Shown: in pieces, positions 44,301 through 52,632 of the stretch
How positions within the stretch are numbered: position 1 is the stretch's first letter
How the letters are laid out: each line of letters opens with the position of its first letter
Assembly: GCF_000426445.1 (NCBI RefSeq)
Contig: NZ_KE384526.1
Span: forward strand, 372,001 to 436,000
Length of the DNA stretch: 64,000 bases
Direction of reading: 5' to 3'
Origin: Brevibacterium album DSM 18261
Lineage (GTDB): Bacteria; Actinomycetota; Actinomycetes; Actinomycetales; Brevibacteriaceae
Program-made: the position numbers and the translations under genes
The notes under the pieces: model-generated
The model's input: the letters and a program-made list of their open reading frames with translations, nothing else
Told to the model about the DNA's origin: nothing
Database searches by the model: none

Positions 44301-45088
44301 CACACCTGGATTCCGCTGTGCACCCTCACACTGCTTCGGAGGAGACCTCCGGACCCGATGATGCGCAGTCCCCGGACGTTGTCTCCCATGCCGACCATGA
44401 CATCGATCCGCTGGCACCGATGCGGAGCATGACCGCAGCCGAGGCGAGCATCGAACAGAAGGCGGCACCCGTCTCCCCAGCGGACAGGTCGGGCCAACAC
44501 CCCTTCATCGAAGCCTCCGATGAGCAGGTGCATGACCAGCAGTGCCTCGACGGTGATCTCACGCCGGAGGTGCGTGGTCTCGTGCGCGAGGAGCTCCGCC
44601 AGATCATCGAGCTCGAAGGCCCGGTGGAAGAGAGCCGCCTGGTGCGGATCGTCGTGAGAAGATTCGGGCGCTCCCGCATAACGGAGGCCGTCCGGAAAAA
44701 GATCCTCGATTGCACCCCGTACAGTCCCGCTCCCGACTCGGAGAAGGGCAGATGCTTCTACTGGCCCGAGGGCCTCAACCCCGAGACGTACAGCGGGTAC
44801 CGGCCTCGCTCTCCTGAAGAGGGCACGGTGGATGTGCACGAGATCAGCATTGAAGAACTCGCCAATGCGATGCTCGCGGAGCTCTCGGAGACCGGTCCGA
44901 TGCCGACGGACTCGCTCCTGCGCGAGACGATGGCGGTCTTCGGATGGGCTCGCCTGAGGAGCAATATCCGCAGTCGGCTGGAAAGGGCGCTGAAGATCCT
45001 CATGTACTCGAAAAGGGTGCGGCTCGACAACGAGCTGATCGCTCTCACAGACCCAGGCCAGGGAGAAACCTCGGCCGTCCTGGTCTGA
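38306..45088 (+). CDS. Giant DUF4011 / superfamily-1 helicase / DUF3320 protein with transglutaminase-like domain
   Basis: 2260 residues. Reading along: an N-terminal region of unknown fold; a transglutaminase-like domain at about 465-510 (Cys474 in FGTCLDTT, His500 in LLKGHAMVGF); DUF4011 from about 630 (DLLDLSFRNPLLRLSDS); SF1 helicase with Walker A GPPGTGKS at 939-946, DEASQ at 1575-1579, GDSKQMPP near 1600 and RRLNVAVTRAR near 1816; a Vsr/MTES_1575 nuclease-like domain at about 1880-1980; DUF3320 at about 2080-2170. Proteins of this plan occur in bacterial defence regions. G/C bias is lower than in the flanking genes, which suggests transfer. The nuclease-like site looks degenerate. It faces the TOPRIM-ATPase pair. 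Anti-phage action is inferred. Confidence 0.88.
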   Translation: MAILTPAERINRAGSLVAAAISPAVAVNAPTQGEADSWLPLFEAADKVDGRSARPRSMADVRVLLQVLTRYWKHFRQPTKPSQTRSAVFLLDTLNRAAHVPAEITLIHLTTFLGTAHDLARSLGADPAVIAEINRQHLDAAQDHVTATAAADGADAPGQTRRQAEPEVLTATAPPSPQPESTVPHSVTAASEDKRAGRRNKDREEELIERFYPYIPGSPEGLDCSVISAGHLHVVVFYRRDLNFALTHNRVSVFAGMGAVWLPPEPEPEGTAPELKERTRTVTGLRAQFGPGLSAEQVTGSGPAEAGAGTTAWEGPQFSLSPGEEWHAEPSDLAWNLPPAQFARVEEATETSIELHFDLDGAPVSRSIPIRVLAHDEWTPTAVPEIIAAFVRPRAEAVRTVISTASDLLAERTGSPSIVGYQEDSERVVETARALYDAVRSLEIRYSEPPASFERHGQKIRTSDTVVRDRFGTCLDTTVLFAAALEEAGLHAYVLLLKGHAMVGFARREITTEMVVSEPGTLSNLFGSNVFVPIETTVCTAGSSASFDDAVRAGFIRCADGRAVRAAVSIQAAHRRIRPLPAIVEGSGDRTIVVVENRAGRDRVVTADLPPADRVTGETKHLLGEQLPYRVQRWRSDLLDLSFRNPLLRLSDSRGLSFILADDDLGPLEDRLAGNQSVPLTPHDHIDPIDLQRGLSSAAEYDSVQLSRLFREEARTYVRAHRSSTLNKLTRLRREAKTIREDTGANALYVSLGLLKWKSAGQGSTVKEGRSPLFLLPVELKGSRTRPYSIHMEPNAEVQANQCLIEKLRQEYGLVLPQLENPPADDAGIDLAQVFRELRELFLEKGLDFSVESRAHLAILQFATLDMWRDVGENWESLAHNPVVGHFVHRPSELFTDAVESRPLRAADEADSYLPVPADGSQLEAIKAASAGASFVLEGPPGTGKSQTITNMIADGLARGRTILFVAEKQAALSVVHDRLRRIGLEPLTLNVHGKDQSINLIREQIRQSIQADPKGNAAAFDAQRGILRTRIEDLGDYPARLHDGGTGATIWDRYQHCLLLEQNRQVPADWNPEDVRVGAETLQLGPRVLQSLANSVHHAARAAVGSRLPHAWSFIGDLQGSGSPGAEEPTDVLLTCAREVTRALDDLPRPLSDLLDRMDAEQTSRLEAWLADLPSGRAVLPHRLGAPRMTAEDLHARTALLEGFLRRWATESPRLTRDAMHADVDRLQSELDTAVGASLFRRGRLTQNALGKITALASEDHRDWVTQDPQRFLTQLRTLQRDHAETRARLAHGIGGLEHADLFDPGVAGVLAQQTQDARDYEAHAALTRAFLQAVPDSGTVLDALVQADPTGALQGRLGQSVERFRTAWTGLCEASGATASSLRAWQGEHALLARIRECTPIWLETEADQRARHHFQRQVELHQALRALTDAGLRHEAEAIHAGHGTSGLAEAVILAVERQNLEAQLRDSRFDVFSPEDRAGQVEQYIEISRDLKLRMRSELPARLMHERRTAARVSVGLRKEIDRKRGGSIRQLFEHYGQEILNLTPVVLMSPASVARFLPADQPHFDTVIFDEASQVKVADAIGALGRADAAVIVGDSKQMPPSSLFNGDGGSAEDEELAPAASEDTGVQFAATDQESILSEAVSSGLLQRWLSWHYRSQHESLISFSNMKYYSGELNVFPGPPEERPGLGIRAVFVGGTFERGRTRTNSEEAEAIVDDITSRLATDPQASLGVVTFNMQQRDLILDRLEQSGSAAVQRALERDTEPLFVKNLENVQGDERDVILFSIAFAKDPETGVLSHNFGPLNASGGERRLNVAVTRARRQVVLFTSLRSIEIDPRKTRAEGLLHLKEYLAYAEHGTLHASSGAQQFESVDLYRRELLSALRAEGLEVVEDIGTSRFRVDLAVRAGTDLGWLALVLDSPEWASRLTTADRESLPSEILQRTLGWQDTMQVYLPAWIGDPGAVVRQIKERAQSLVPQPKQDSALPAEGAPGPPHLDSAVHPHTASEETSGPDDAQSPDVVSHADHDIDPLAPMRSMTAAEASIEQKAAPVSPADRSGQHPFIEASDEQVHDQQCLDGDLTPEVRGLVREELRQIIELEGPVEESRLVRIVVRRFGRSRITEAVRKKILDCTPYSPAPDSEKGRCFYWPEGLNPETYSGYRPRSPEEGTVDVHEISIEELANAMLAELSETGPMPTDSLLRETMAVFGWARLRSNIRSRLERALKILMYSKRVRLDNELIALTDPGQGETSAVLV

Positions 45089-45113
45089 CGCCGACTTCGG
45101 GCACCACGAGGCA

Positions 45114-45174
45114 GATGCACCTCACCAACAGGTGCATCCGTCGCCGTTGCAGGGACTGTCCCTGCAACGGCGAC
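45114..45174. terminator. Tandem perfect hairpins between convergent defence-type genes
   Basis: The first hairpin is GATGCACCT (45114-45122) with AGGTGCATC (45130-45138). The second is GTCGCCGTTGCAGGGAC (45140-45156) with its exact complement at 45158-45174, separated by a single T. The 17-bp perfect arms are exceptional in this window. They lie between the helicase stop and the DUF4276 stop, so a bidirectional terminator is the simplest view, though no T-run follows on either strand. Confidence 0.6.
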
Positions 45175-45181
45175 AGAGACC

Positions 45182-45862
45182 TTATTCGCTCAGTTTCTCA
45201 CCAGCCTCATCGCGCAGACAGGCCTCGACGGCGCGCTCCGTCTCCACGACGAATCTCTGCCACGAGGGCAGCTGTGCGATCGGCCCGTCCAGCTCAATGT
45301 TCTCCAAGAGCTGCTCGCGGTGAGCATCGAAACGCTGCTTCGTCTTCTTCTGCGCTTTAGCGCCCTCCTTCCCGGCAAGGACGAGGGCCATCCGTAGCAC
45401 CTCCTTGGGGCTGGCCGTCTCCTCGATCCGACTCACCGGCGGCAGCTTCAGCTGTTCCCTGCTGCGATAGGTCTTCTCCGACCGTCCCACCACCGACTGA
45501 ATGAGCTCCTCATCGGCGAGCATCCAGGCTTCAGTTTCCTGCACCGGGATCACCGGGATGATGCGCTCCGTCTCACCCAGCACCGTCGTCGCAGCGTGCA
45601 TGATCTCCTTTTCGACACCTGTGTGATCTCGACTGTCCGAGTCATGATGGACGAACACCAGATTCGGCAGCTCCGCGCCCTCACTGCGCACCGCTTCAAG
45701 CTGGGCGGCGGGACGACCTCTGTACGTCCGTCGGTCTCCCGTGATGGCGAAGACCGCGTTGCCTGCGCATCTCTCGATCAGTTTGCGGATGACATCGACC
45801 AAGGCGTCATCCGTTGCTCCCTCACGCACCAGCAGGAAGGTGAGCGTCTTCCCCTCCGTCAT
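45182..45862 (-). CDS. DUF4276-family TOPRIM-like protein
   Basis: 226 residues. Residues 8-20 (TFLLVREGATDDA) carry Glu14, the usual EG-x-TD/E opening of TOPRIM folds. VHHDSDSRD carries Asp74 and Asp76 (DxD), and PVQETEAWMLADEEL (residues 107-120) is the EaWLLAD motif of DUF4276. The C-terminal third is Lys/Glu-rich and helical. Such proteins pair with SMC-like ATPases in systems resembling AbiL, PARIS and OLD/Gabija, in which the TOPRIM part cuts nucleic acid. GGAG precedes ATG 45862. Its ATPase partner lies 104 bp upstream. Nuclease activity is inferred from the intact acidic triad. Confidence 0.85.
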   Translation of the reverse strand: MTEGKTLTFLLVREGATDDALVDVIRKLIERCAGNAVFAITGDRRTYRGRPAAQLEAVRSEGAELPNLVFVHHDSDSRDHTGVEKEIMHAATTVLGETERIIPVIPVQETEAWMLADEELIQSVVGRSEKTYRSREQLKLPPVSRIEETASPKEVLRMALVLAGKEGAKAQKKTKQRFDAHREQLLENIELDGPIAQLPSWQRFVVETERAVEACLRDEAGEKLSE

Positions 45863-45966
45863 GCGCTCTGCTCCAAAAGGCTCCTGTTAGGGAGGGTGCC
45901 CCCACGAAGCTGCGGGCCATTCTCTCTGAATGACAAATACCCTTCCACGGAATCGCGCGATATCGG

Positions 45967-47301
<1,335 letters not shown>

Positions 47302-47309
47302 GCCCCCAG

Positions 47310-47326
47310 TGTCGCACGAGGCGACA
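47310..47326 (-). terminator. Short stem-loop between the hydroxyacid dehydrogenase and ATPase genes
   Basis: TGTCGC (47310-47315) and GCGACA (47321-47326) form a 6-bp stem with a 5-nt loop in the 32-bp gap. It may separate the metabolic genes from the ATPase transcript. Weak support. Confidence 0.3.
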
Positions 47327-47333
47327 TCACCCC

Positions 47334-48734
47334 TCACACGTGCGCGAACATCTTGCCCGGGTTGAGGATGCCGTGGGGATCGAGGGCGTCCTTGACCGCC
47401 CGCTGTGCCCACCGGGATCCCTCGTCGAGCTCCTTCGCGAGCCAGCGCGCCTTGAGGTGGCCCACTCCGTGCTCGCCGGTGATGGTGCCGCCAAGCTCCA
47501 GGCCGATCCCCATGATCTCCTCGAACGCCGCCTGCGCCCGCCGCGTCTCCGCCGCATCAGCGGCGTCGAAGAACACCGAGGGATGGGTGTTCCCGTCACC
47601 GGCATGGGCCACGAGGGCGATCGTGAGACCGGTCTCCTCCCGCACTGCGGCGAGGCGGTCGCAGAACTCCGGCATCGCCGCCCGCGGCACGCACACATCG
47701 TCGAGCAGCTGTCCGCCGCCGTGGGCGTGCGCGAACTTCTCATACGCCGGCTGGATCATCCTGCGGGCGGCGATGAGCGCGGCGGAGTCCGCGGGATCGT
47801 CGGAGACGGCCACGTCGAGGGCGCCCGCGGCCTCGGCCACCGCCTGGAACTGCTCCAGCATGGCCGCGGCCTCGGCCGGCGCCTGATCGAACTGCACCAG
47901 CAGCATGGAGCCCGCTTCCTCGTCCAGGCCGAAGTCTCCGTAGCCGGCCAGCATGCGGATGCTCGTGCCGTCGAGGAACTCGAAGAGGCTGGGCTGTCCG
48001 CCCGCGGCCATGAAGTCCGCCACCGTCTGCAGGCCGGAGCGCTCGTCCGGGAAGATGCCGATGGCCGTGACCGGCTCCGGCATGAGCGGGATGAGCCGCA
48101 GCGTCGCCTCGACCACGACGCCGAGCGTGCCCTCCGAGCCGATGAACAGCCCGCGCATGTCCAGCCCCGCCACGCCCTTGGCCGTCTGCGGCCCGAAGGT
48201 CGTCCGCGTGCCGTCGGCGAGCACCACGTCGATGCTGCGCACGTAGTCGCGCGTGACCCCGTACTTCACACAGCACAGGCCGCCGGCGTTGGTCGCGATG
48301 TTGCCGCCGATCGAGGAGATCGCGACCGAACCGGGGTCCGGCGGATAGGACAGGCCGAACGGCCGCAGGTGGTCCTTGAGCACCTGGTTGATGATGCCCG
48401 GCTGCACCCGCACGGTGCGCTCGGCAGTGTTGACCTCCAGCACCTCATCCATCGCCGCGACGTTGAGCAGGATCGCACCCTCGCTCGCGTTCGCCCCGCC
48501 GGAGATCCCCGTCCGTGCCCCCTGCGGGACCACCGGGATGCGGTGCTCGTTCGCGAATCGCAGGGTGGCCTGCACATCCTCCGGCGTCTTCGCCCGCACC
48601 AGCGCCACCGCGCCGTCGTGCGGGCAGAACAGGGCCTCGTCCTTGGAGTGCGCGCCGATGACGTCCGGATCGAGCACCAGGACGCCGTCGCCGAGGCGGG
48701 GGCCGAGCTGCTCGGCGATCTGTGCCTGGTCCAT
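47334..48734 (-). CDS. FAD-linked 2-hydroxyacid dehydrogenase (GlcD / D-lactate dehydrogenase type)
   Basis: 466 residues. The FAD_binding_4 domain shows PVVPQGARTGISGG and, later, AISSIGGNIATNAGG and VKYGVTRDYVRSID; the C-terminal oxidase cap has VAHAGDGNTHPSVFFD and TGEHGVGHLKARW, where the His residues bind substrate. The protein is a single-subunit enzyme of the glycolate oxidase D / D-lactate / 2-hydroxyglutarate dehydrogenase group, passing electrons to an unknown acceptor. ATG 48734 lacks a strong ribosome site but marks the start of homology. It lies 50 bp after the MFS gene, and together with the D-2-hydroxyacid dehydrogenase these three genes look like a hydroxyacid uptake and oxidation set. 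Confidence 0.92.
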   Translation of the reverse strand: MDQAQIAEQLGPRLGDGVLVLDPDVIGAHSKDEALFCPHDGAVALVRAKTPEDVQATLRFANEHRIPVVPQGARTGISGGANASEGAILLNVAAMDEVLEVNTAERTVRVQPGIINQVLKDHLRPFGLSYPPDPGSVAISSIGGNIATNAGGLCCVKYGVTRDYVRSIDVVLADGTRTTFGPQTAKGVAGLDMRGLFIGSEGTLGVVVEATLRLIPLMPEPVTAIGIFPDERSGLQTVADFMAAGGQPSLFEFLDGTSIRMLAGYGDFGLDEEAGSMLLVQFDQAPAEAAAMLEQFQAVAEAAGALDVAVSDDPADSAALIAARRMIQPAYEKFAHAHGGGQLLDDVCVPRAAMPEFCDRLAAVREETGLTIALVAHAGDGNTHPSVFFDAADAAETRRAQAAFEEIMGIGLELGGTITGEHGVGHLKARWLAKELDEGSRWAQRAVKDALDPHGILNPGKMFAHV

Positions 48735-48784
48735 GGGGTCTCCTTCATCACGCTGTGCGAGTCATCAGGCTGTGGGAACGGGGC

Positions 48785-50158
48785 TCATTCAGCGGTCACG
48801 CTCTTCGGTGCCGACGCGCCGTCGCGCAGCGCCAGGACGATGACGCCCGCCGCGACCATGGCACCGCCCACGGCCCACATGCCCGCGTTCGAGGTGCCGG
48901 TGAGATCCGTGAGCCAGCCCGTCACGTACGGGGCCAGGAAGCCCGCGGAATTGCCGATCGTGTTGATGAGCGCGATGCCCGCCGCAGCGGCCGCGCCGGT
49001 GAGGAACGCCTGCGGCAGGGGCCAGAAGCACGGCAGCGCGCAGCAGATGCCCACGCAGGCCACCGTCACCGCGACCATCGTGGTGAACGGCGAGGTGAGG
49101 TAGAGGGCCACTGAGATCGCGACCGCCCCCACGAACAGCGGCAGCGCGGCGTGCCAGACCCGCTCCCCCGTCCGGTCCCCGTGGCGGGACCAGAAGAACA
49201 TCGCGACCGCGCCGAAGGCGTACGGGATCGCGGTGATGAGGCCCACCTGCACGAAGCTGAACTCCGTGCCGAAGCGCTCGGAGAAGCCCGTGATGATCGT
49301 CGGGAGGAAGAAGCTGAGCGCGTACAGGCCGTAGACGGCGCCGAAGTACACGAAGCCCAGTGCCCACACCCGCGGGTTCCCGAGCGATTTCAGCACGCCC
49401 GTGTGGTGGGAGGCGGCGGTGGCTCCGGCCTCGGCGTCCATGCGGTTCTGCAGCCAGACGCGGTCGTCCGCATCCAGCCACTTCGCGTCCGCGGGACGGT
49501 CCGTGAGGTAGAAGACGCACATGATGCCGAGCGCCACGGCGGGCAGGCCCTCGATGAAGAGCATGAAGCGCCAGCCGGAGAAGTCGAAGAGCGAGTTGCC
49601 GACCTCGATCAGCCACGTGGAGAATGGCGCGCCCACCACATTGGACAGCGGGATCGCGAGCATGAACAGCGCGGTCGCGCGTGCGCGCACGCTGTTGGGG
49701 AACCAGTACGTGAGGTAGAGGACGACTCCGGGGAAGAAGCCCGCCTCGGCCACGCCCAGGAGGAAGCGGACCACGTAGAGCCAGCCGGCATTCGGCACGA
49801 ATGCCATGAGCGAGGCGAGCACGCCCCAGCTCACGAGGATGCGGGCGAGCCACAAGCGCGCTCCGAAGCGGTGAAGGGCGAGGTTGGACGGCACCTCGAG
49901 GAGGAGATAGCCGAAGAAGAAGACACCGGCGGCGAAGCCGAACTGCGTCGCACTCAGCCCCAGCTCCTCGTTCATGCCGCCGGGGCCGGCGATGCTGAGA
50001 TTCGTCCGGTCCAGATAGTTGATGAAGTACATCGCGATGATGAACGGGATGAGCCGAAGGGTCACCCGGCGCAGGATGCGCTTCTCCCGGGCGGCATCCT
50101 GCGGGGCGGCCGCGCTGCCGCCCGGAGCGCCTGCCGGCGCGGTGCTGTCGTGTGGCAT
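48785..50158 (-). CDS. MFS transporter, anion:cation symporter (ACS) type
   Basis: 457 residues with 12 helices. IAMYFINYLDRTNLSIAGP is the first-helix signature of ACS carriers, and LGVAEAGFFPGVVLYLTYWF is the conserved helix-4 stretch. Members import organic anions such as tartrate, phthalate, glucarate or allantoate with protons. ATG 50158 has no ribosome site; instead TATGAT ends 6 bases before it, so a leaderless transcript is possible. It sits between two hydroxyacid dehydrogenases, which suggests a hydroxy acid as cargo. An N-terminal Ala/Pro-rich cytoplasmic tail of about 27 residues precedes helix 1. Confidence 0.93.
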   Translation of the reverse strand: MPHDSTAPAGAPGGSAAAPQDAAREKRILRRVTLRLIPFIIAMYFINYLDRTNLSIAGPGGMNEELGLSATQFGFAAGVFFFGYLLLEVPSNLALHRFGARLWLARILVSWGVLASLMAFVPNAGWLYVVRFLLGVAEAGFFPGVVLYLTYWFPNSVRARATALFMLAIPLSNVVGAPFSTWLIEVGNSLFDFSGWRFMLFIEGLPAVALGIMCVFYLTDRPADAKWLDADDRVWLQNRMDAEAGATAASHHTGVLKSLGNPRVWALGFVYFGAVYGLYALSFFLPTIITGFSERFGTEFSFVQVGLITAIPYAFGAVAMFFWSRHGDRTGERVWHAALPLFVGAVAISVALYLTSPFTTMVAVTVACVGICCALPCFWPLPQAFLTGAAAAAGIALINTIGNSAGFLAPYVTGWLTDLTGTSNAGMWAVGGAMVAAGVIVLALRDGASAPKSVTAE

Positions 50159-50164
50159 GGAGGG

Positions 50165-50170
50165 ATCATA
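50165..50170 (-). promoter_or_regulatory. Possible -10 box of a leaderless MFS transcript
   Basis: Read on the minus strand, TATGAT lies exactly 6 nt before the ATG of the MFS gene, and no Shine-Dalgarno sequence is present. This spacing would start transcription at or next to the A of the ATG, as in leaderless actinobacterial genes. The -35 region is poor. Confidence 0.4.
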
Positions 50171-50187
50171 TAGGCAGCAAGGGCGCA

Positions 50188-50203
50188 CCTCGACGCCTCG
50201 AGG
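50188..50203 (-). terminator. Small hairpin after the D-2-hydroxyacid dehydrogenase gene
   Basis: CCTCGA (50188-50193) and TCGAGG (50198-50203) form a short stem with a 4-nt loop in the 70-bp gap before the MFS gene. It could end the 2-hydroxyacid dehydrogenase message. Weak support. Confidence 0.3.
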
Positions 50204-50228
50204 GGTTCTGTGAGACGAAGCCGCTGCC

Positions 50229-51188
50229 TCAGCCCGCGGCAGGGCCGACCTCGTTGACGAGCGGCTCTCCGGCCTCGAAGCGGGCGAGGTTCTCGAGGAA
50301 CAGTGCCGCGTACCTCTCGTGCCGCTTGCGCGTATCACCGGACATGTGGGGGCTGATGACCACGTTCTCGCATGCGAGCAGCGGGTGGCCTTCGGGCAGC
50401 GGCTCGGGTTCCGTGACATCGAGCACCGCCGCCGAGCCCGGGCGGTCGGCCATCGCGCGCGCCAGGGCGACGTTGTCGACCGTGCGCCCCCGTCCCACAT
50501 TCACGAACACCGTCTCCGGTCCCAGCCCGGCCAGGAATGCGGCGTCCAGGAGGCCCTCGGTCGTGCGGTCGGCGGGCAGCGCGGCGACGACGGCCCGGTA
50601 CCCGCCGAGCCGGGAGGCGGCCTCCTCGAACGTGATCCCCGAGTCGAACGCCGGGTCCTGCGTGCGCTCGCTCCGGCGCACCCCGTGCACGAGCGGAGCC
50701 CCCAGCGCCCTGAGCGCCCGCGCGCAGGCACTGCCGATCCCGCCGGCGCCCACCACCAGGGTCGTCAGCTCCTCATTGCCCAGCGGCTCGCGGTAGCGGA
50801 AGCGCCCTGCCCGGTTGTCATTCGCGGAGACGAGCAGCCCCTTGGACCACAGGAGCACCGCCGCGGCGACGAACTCCGCGATCGCGGAGTCGAGCACACC
50901 TCGCGAATTCGTGAGCACCACGGAGGACGCGCGCAGCCTGTCGGTGAGCAGATGGTCCACTCCCGCCATCGCGATGTGGACCCAGCGCAGACGGGGAGTG
51001 AGGTCCAGCAGCCGATCGACGTCATTCCAGTAACCGGCACGGACGAACACCGCCTCCGTCGCCGGGTCGATGTGCTCCAGCTCCTCCGGCAGCAGCACCT
51101 GCGCCCGGCACTCGCCGGCCACCGCGGCGAGCGCCTGCGCGCCCGCTCTGTCCGGCCTGTCGATGATGCACACCCGCACGTCTCCCAT
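50229..51188 (-). CDS. D-isomer-specific 2-hydroxyacid dehydrogenase
   Basis: 319 residues. The NAD-binding domain is marked by LVVGAGGIGSACARALRALG near residue 145. FVNVGRGRTVDN contains the conserved Arg, and the Glu and His of the catalytic set appear in DVTEPEPLPEGHPL and VVISPHMSG. It reduces 2-keto acids or oxidises D-2-hydroxy acids. ATG 51188 with GGGGG before it is preferred to an in-frame GTG at 51209. A strong double hairpin at 51218-51258 separates it from the Pot-like operon upstream, so it probably has its own promoter. It is likely linked to the MFS carrier and FAD dehydrogenase that follow. Confidence 0.9.
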   Translation of the reverse strand: MGDVRVCIIDRPDRAGAQALAAVAGECRAQVLLPEELEHIDPATEAVFVRAGYWNDVDRLLDLTPRLRWVHIAMAGVDHLLTDRLRASSVVLTNSRGVLDSAIAEFVAAAVLLWSKGLLVSANDNRAGRFRYREPLGNEELTTLVVGAGGIGSACARALRALGAPLVHGVRRSERTQDPAFDSGITFEEAASRLGGYRAVVAALPADRTTEGLLDAAFLAGLGPETVFVNVGRGRTVDNVALARAMADRPGSAAVLDVTEPEPLPEGHPLLACENVVISPHMSGDTRKRHERYAALFLENLARFEAGEPLVNEVGPAAG

Positions 51189-51217
51189 GTCCCCCGCTCT
51201 GCCTCGCACCTGTCCTG

Positions 51218-51258
51218 TCCGTCATCGGACCATCGCTGAGCCGCACCGTCGCTCAGCG
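51218..51258 (-). terminator. Tandem hairpins ending the Pot-like operon
   Basis: On the minus strand the first stem (CGCTGAGC at 51234-51241 with GCTCAGCG at 51251-51258) overlaps the stop codon of the flavin oxidase gene. A second (GTCCG/CGGAC, 51218-51231) follows directly. No T-run. Together they make a plausible end of the operon that starts at 57268. Confidence 0.5.
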
Positions 51259-52632
51259 TCCGGAGATGAGATCGCCCGCGGTGCCGAACACCGAGGTCCG
51301 CGGCCCTCCGCGGCGCCGTTCGACGGAATCCGCGACGTGGTAGAGCGACTGCACCGCACGCGATCCCACCCAGCGCAGGGGTTCCGGCTCCCACTTCCGC
51401 GGCAGCGCACGCACCCAGGCGCTCCGGCTCAGCTCGCTCGGCCGGCAGCTCAGCAGATCGGCGACGATGCGTCCGGCCACATAGGCGGCCGTCACGCCCT
51501 GACCCGCGTAGCCGCCCACGCGCACCAGGCGACGGGTCCGGTCGAGGTGGACGAAGGGCGACCAGTCCCGCGGCACGCCGAGCACTCCCCGCCAGGCATG
51601 CGCGAACGTCATCGGCACCGCGGGGAACAGGCTCTGCACCGTCTCCGTGAGCTGGGCGATGGTGCCGCGGTCCAGCTCTCCGTTCCGATCCAGATCCGAG
51701 TTCCAGAAGTACGGGACCCCGCGCCCGCCCAGTGCGATCCTCCCGTCAGCCGTGCGCTGGGAGTAGAAGTACATGTGCTGTGCTCCGGACATGCACTCGT
51801 GCCCGCTCCAGCCGATCTCCTCCCATGCGGCCTCCTCCAGCGGCTCCGTGACCACCATGGACGAGAGCATCGGGAGGATCTCGCGTCTGCGCCCCGGCAG
51901 CCGCGAGGTGTACGCCTCGGTTGCGAGCACCACGGTGTTCGCCCGCGCATGCCCGCGCGTCGTCCGGCAGTCGCCGTCGGCGAAGGACTCGACGCGGGTG
52001 TTCTCGAAGATGACGACGCCCAGCTCCTCGCACAGCTCCGCGAGCGCATAGACGAGCTTCGCGGGATTGCACTTCACCGCATAGGGGCTGAAGATTCCGC
52101 CGCGCACCCCCGGCGCGCGGACCCTGCCGAACGTCTCCTCCGCGTCCATGAGCCGCACCTCGGACTCGGTCAGTCCCCAGTCCCGATCCTCGGCGAGGTG
52201 GCGCTTCAGCCGTTCGAGCTCGCTCTCAGTCCGCGCGATCTGCATCCAGCCGCCGCGCTGCGCGTCGATCTCCTTCCCCTCGCCCCGCATGAGGTCGTCG
52301 ATCTCGAAGACCGCCTCATGGCACGCCCGCTCGATGGCCAGCACGTCCTCGCGCCCGACAGCGCCGGAGGACAGATTCCGGCGCACCCCCACTGTCTTCC
52401 CGGAGATCCAGCCTCCGTTCCTGCCCGAGGCGCCGAAGCCCACGTACTCCTGCTCCAGCACGACCACGGAGAGGGAGGGATCTGCGCGCTTGAGCCAGTA
52501 GGCCGTCCACAGGCCCGTGTAGCCGCCGCCCACGACCACCGCATCCGCGTGGATGTCCCCCTCCAGCCGGGGCCGGACGCGGGCCTGCTCCCGCGTCGAA
52601 TCGAGCCAGAAGGATCCGTTGCCGTTCTTCAT
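51253..52632 (-). CDS. FAD-dependent amine oxidase (PuuB-like, DAO fold)
   Basis: 459 residues. The FAD site is AVVVGGGYTGLWTAYWLK (Gly35-Gly40), followed by VVLEQEYVGFGASGRNGGW, typical of gamma-glutamylputrescine oxidase and related DAO enzymes. A second signature, VGGYAGQGVTAAYVAGRIVADL, closes the FAD domain. Such enzymes oxidise a primary or secondary amine to an aldehyde, giving ammonia or amine and peroxide. GAGGAG precedes ATG 52632, which overlaps the transporter ATPase stop by 4 bp. As the last gene of a PotDBCA-like operon it should oxidise the imported polyamine-like compound. No gamma-glutamyl ligase lies in this operon; the ligase at 21598 is far away. Confidence 0.91.
   Translation of the reverse strand: MKNGNGSFWLDSTREQARVRPRLEGDIHADAVVVGGGYTGLWTAYWLKRADPSLSVVVLEQEYVGFGASGRNGGWISGKTVGVRRNLSSGAVGREDVLAIERACHEAVFEIDDLMRGEGKEIDAQRGGWMQIARTESELERLKRHLAEDRDWGLTESEVRLMDAEETFGRVRAPGVRGGIFSPYAVKCNPAKLVYALAELCEELGVVIFENTRVESFADGDCRTTRGHARANTVVLATEAYTSRLPGRRREILPMLSSMVVTEPLEEAAWEEIGWSGHECMSGAQHMYFYSQRTADGRIALGGRGVPYFWNSDLDRNGELDRGTIAQLTETVQSLFPAVPMTFAHAWRGVLGVPRDWSPFVHLDRTRRLVRVGGYAGQGVTAAYVAGRIVADLLSCRPSELSRSAWVRALPRKWEPEPLRWVGSRAVQSLYHVADSVERRRGGPRTSVFGTAGDLISGR

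Noticed and set aside
51189..51209. GTG 51209 as start of the D-2-hydroxyacid dehydrogenase
   Set aside because: ATG 51188 begins at the first beta strand of the family and has GGGGG before it; the extra seven residues have no homology. It remains possible.
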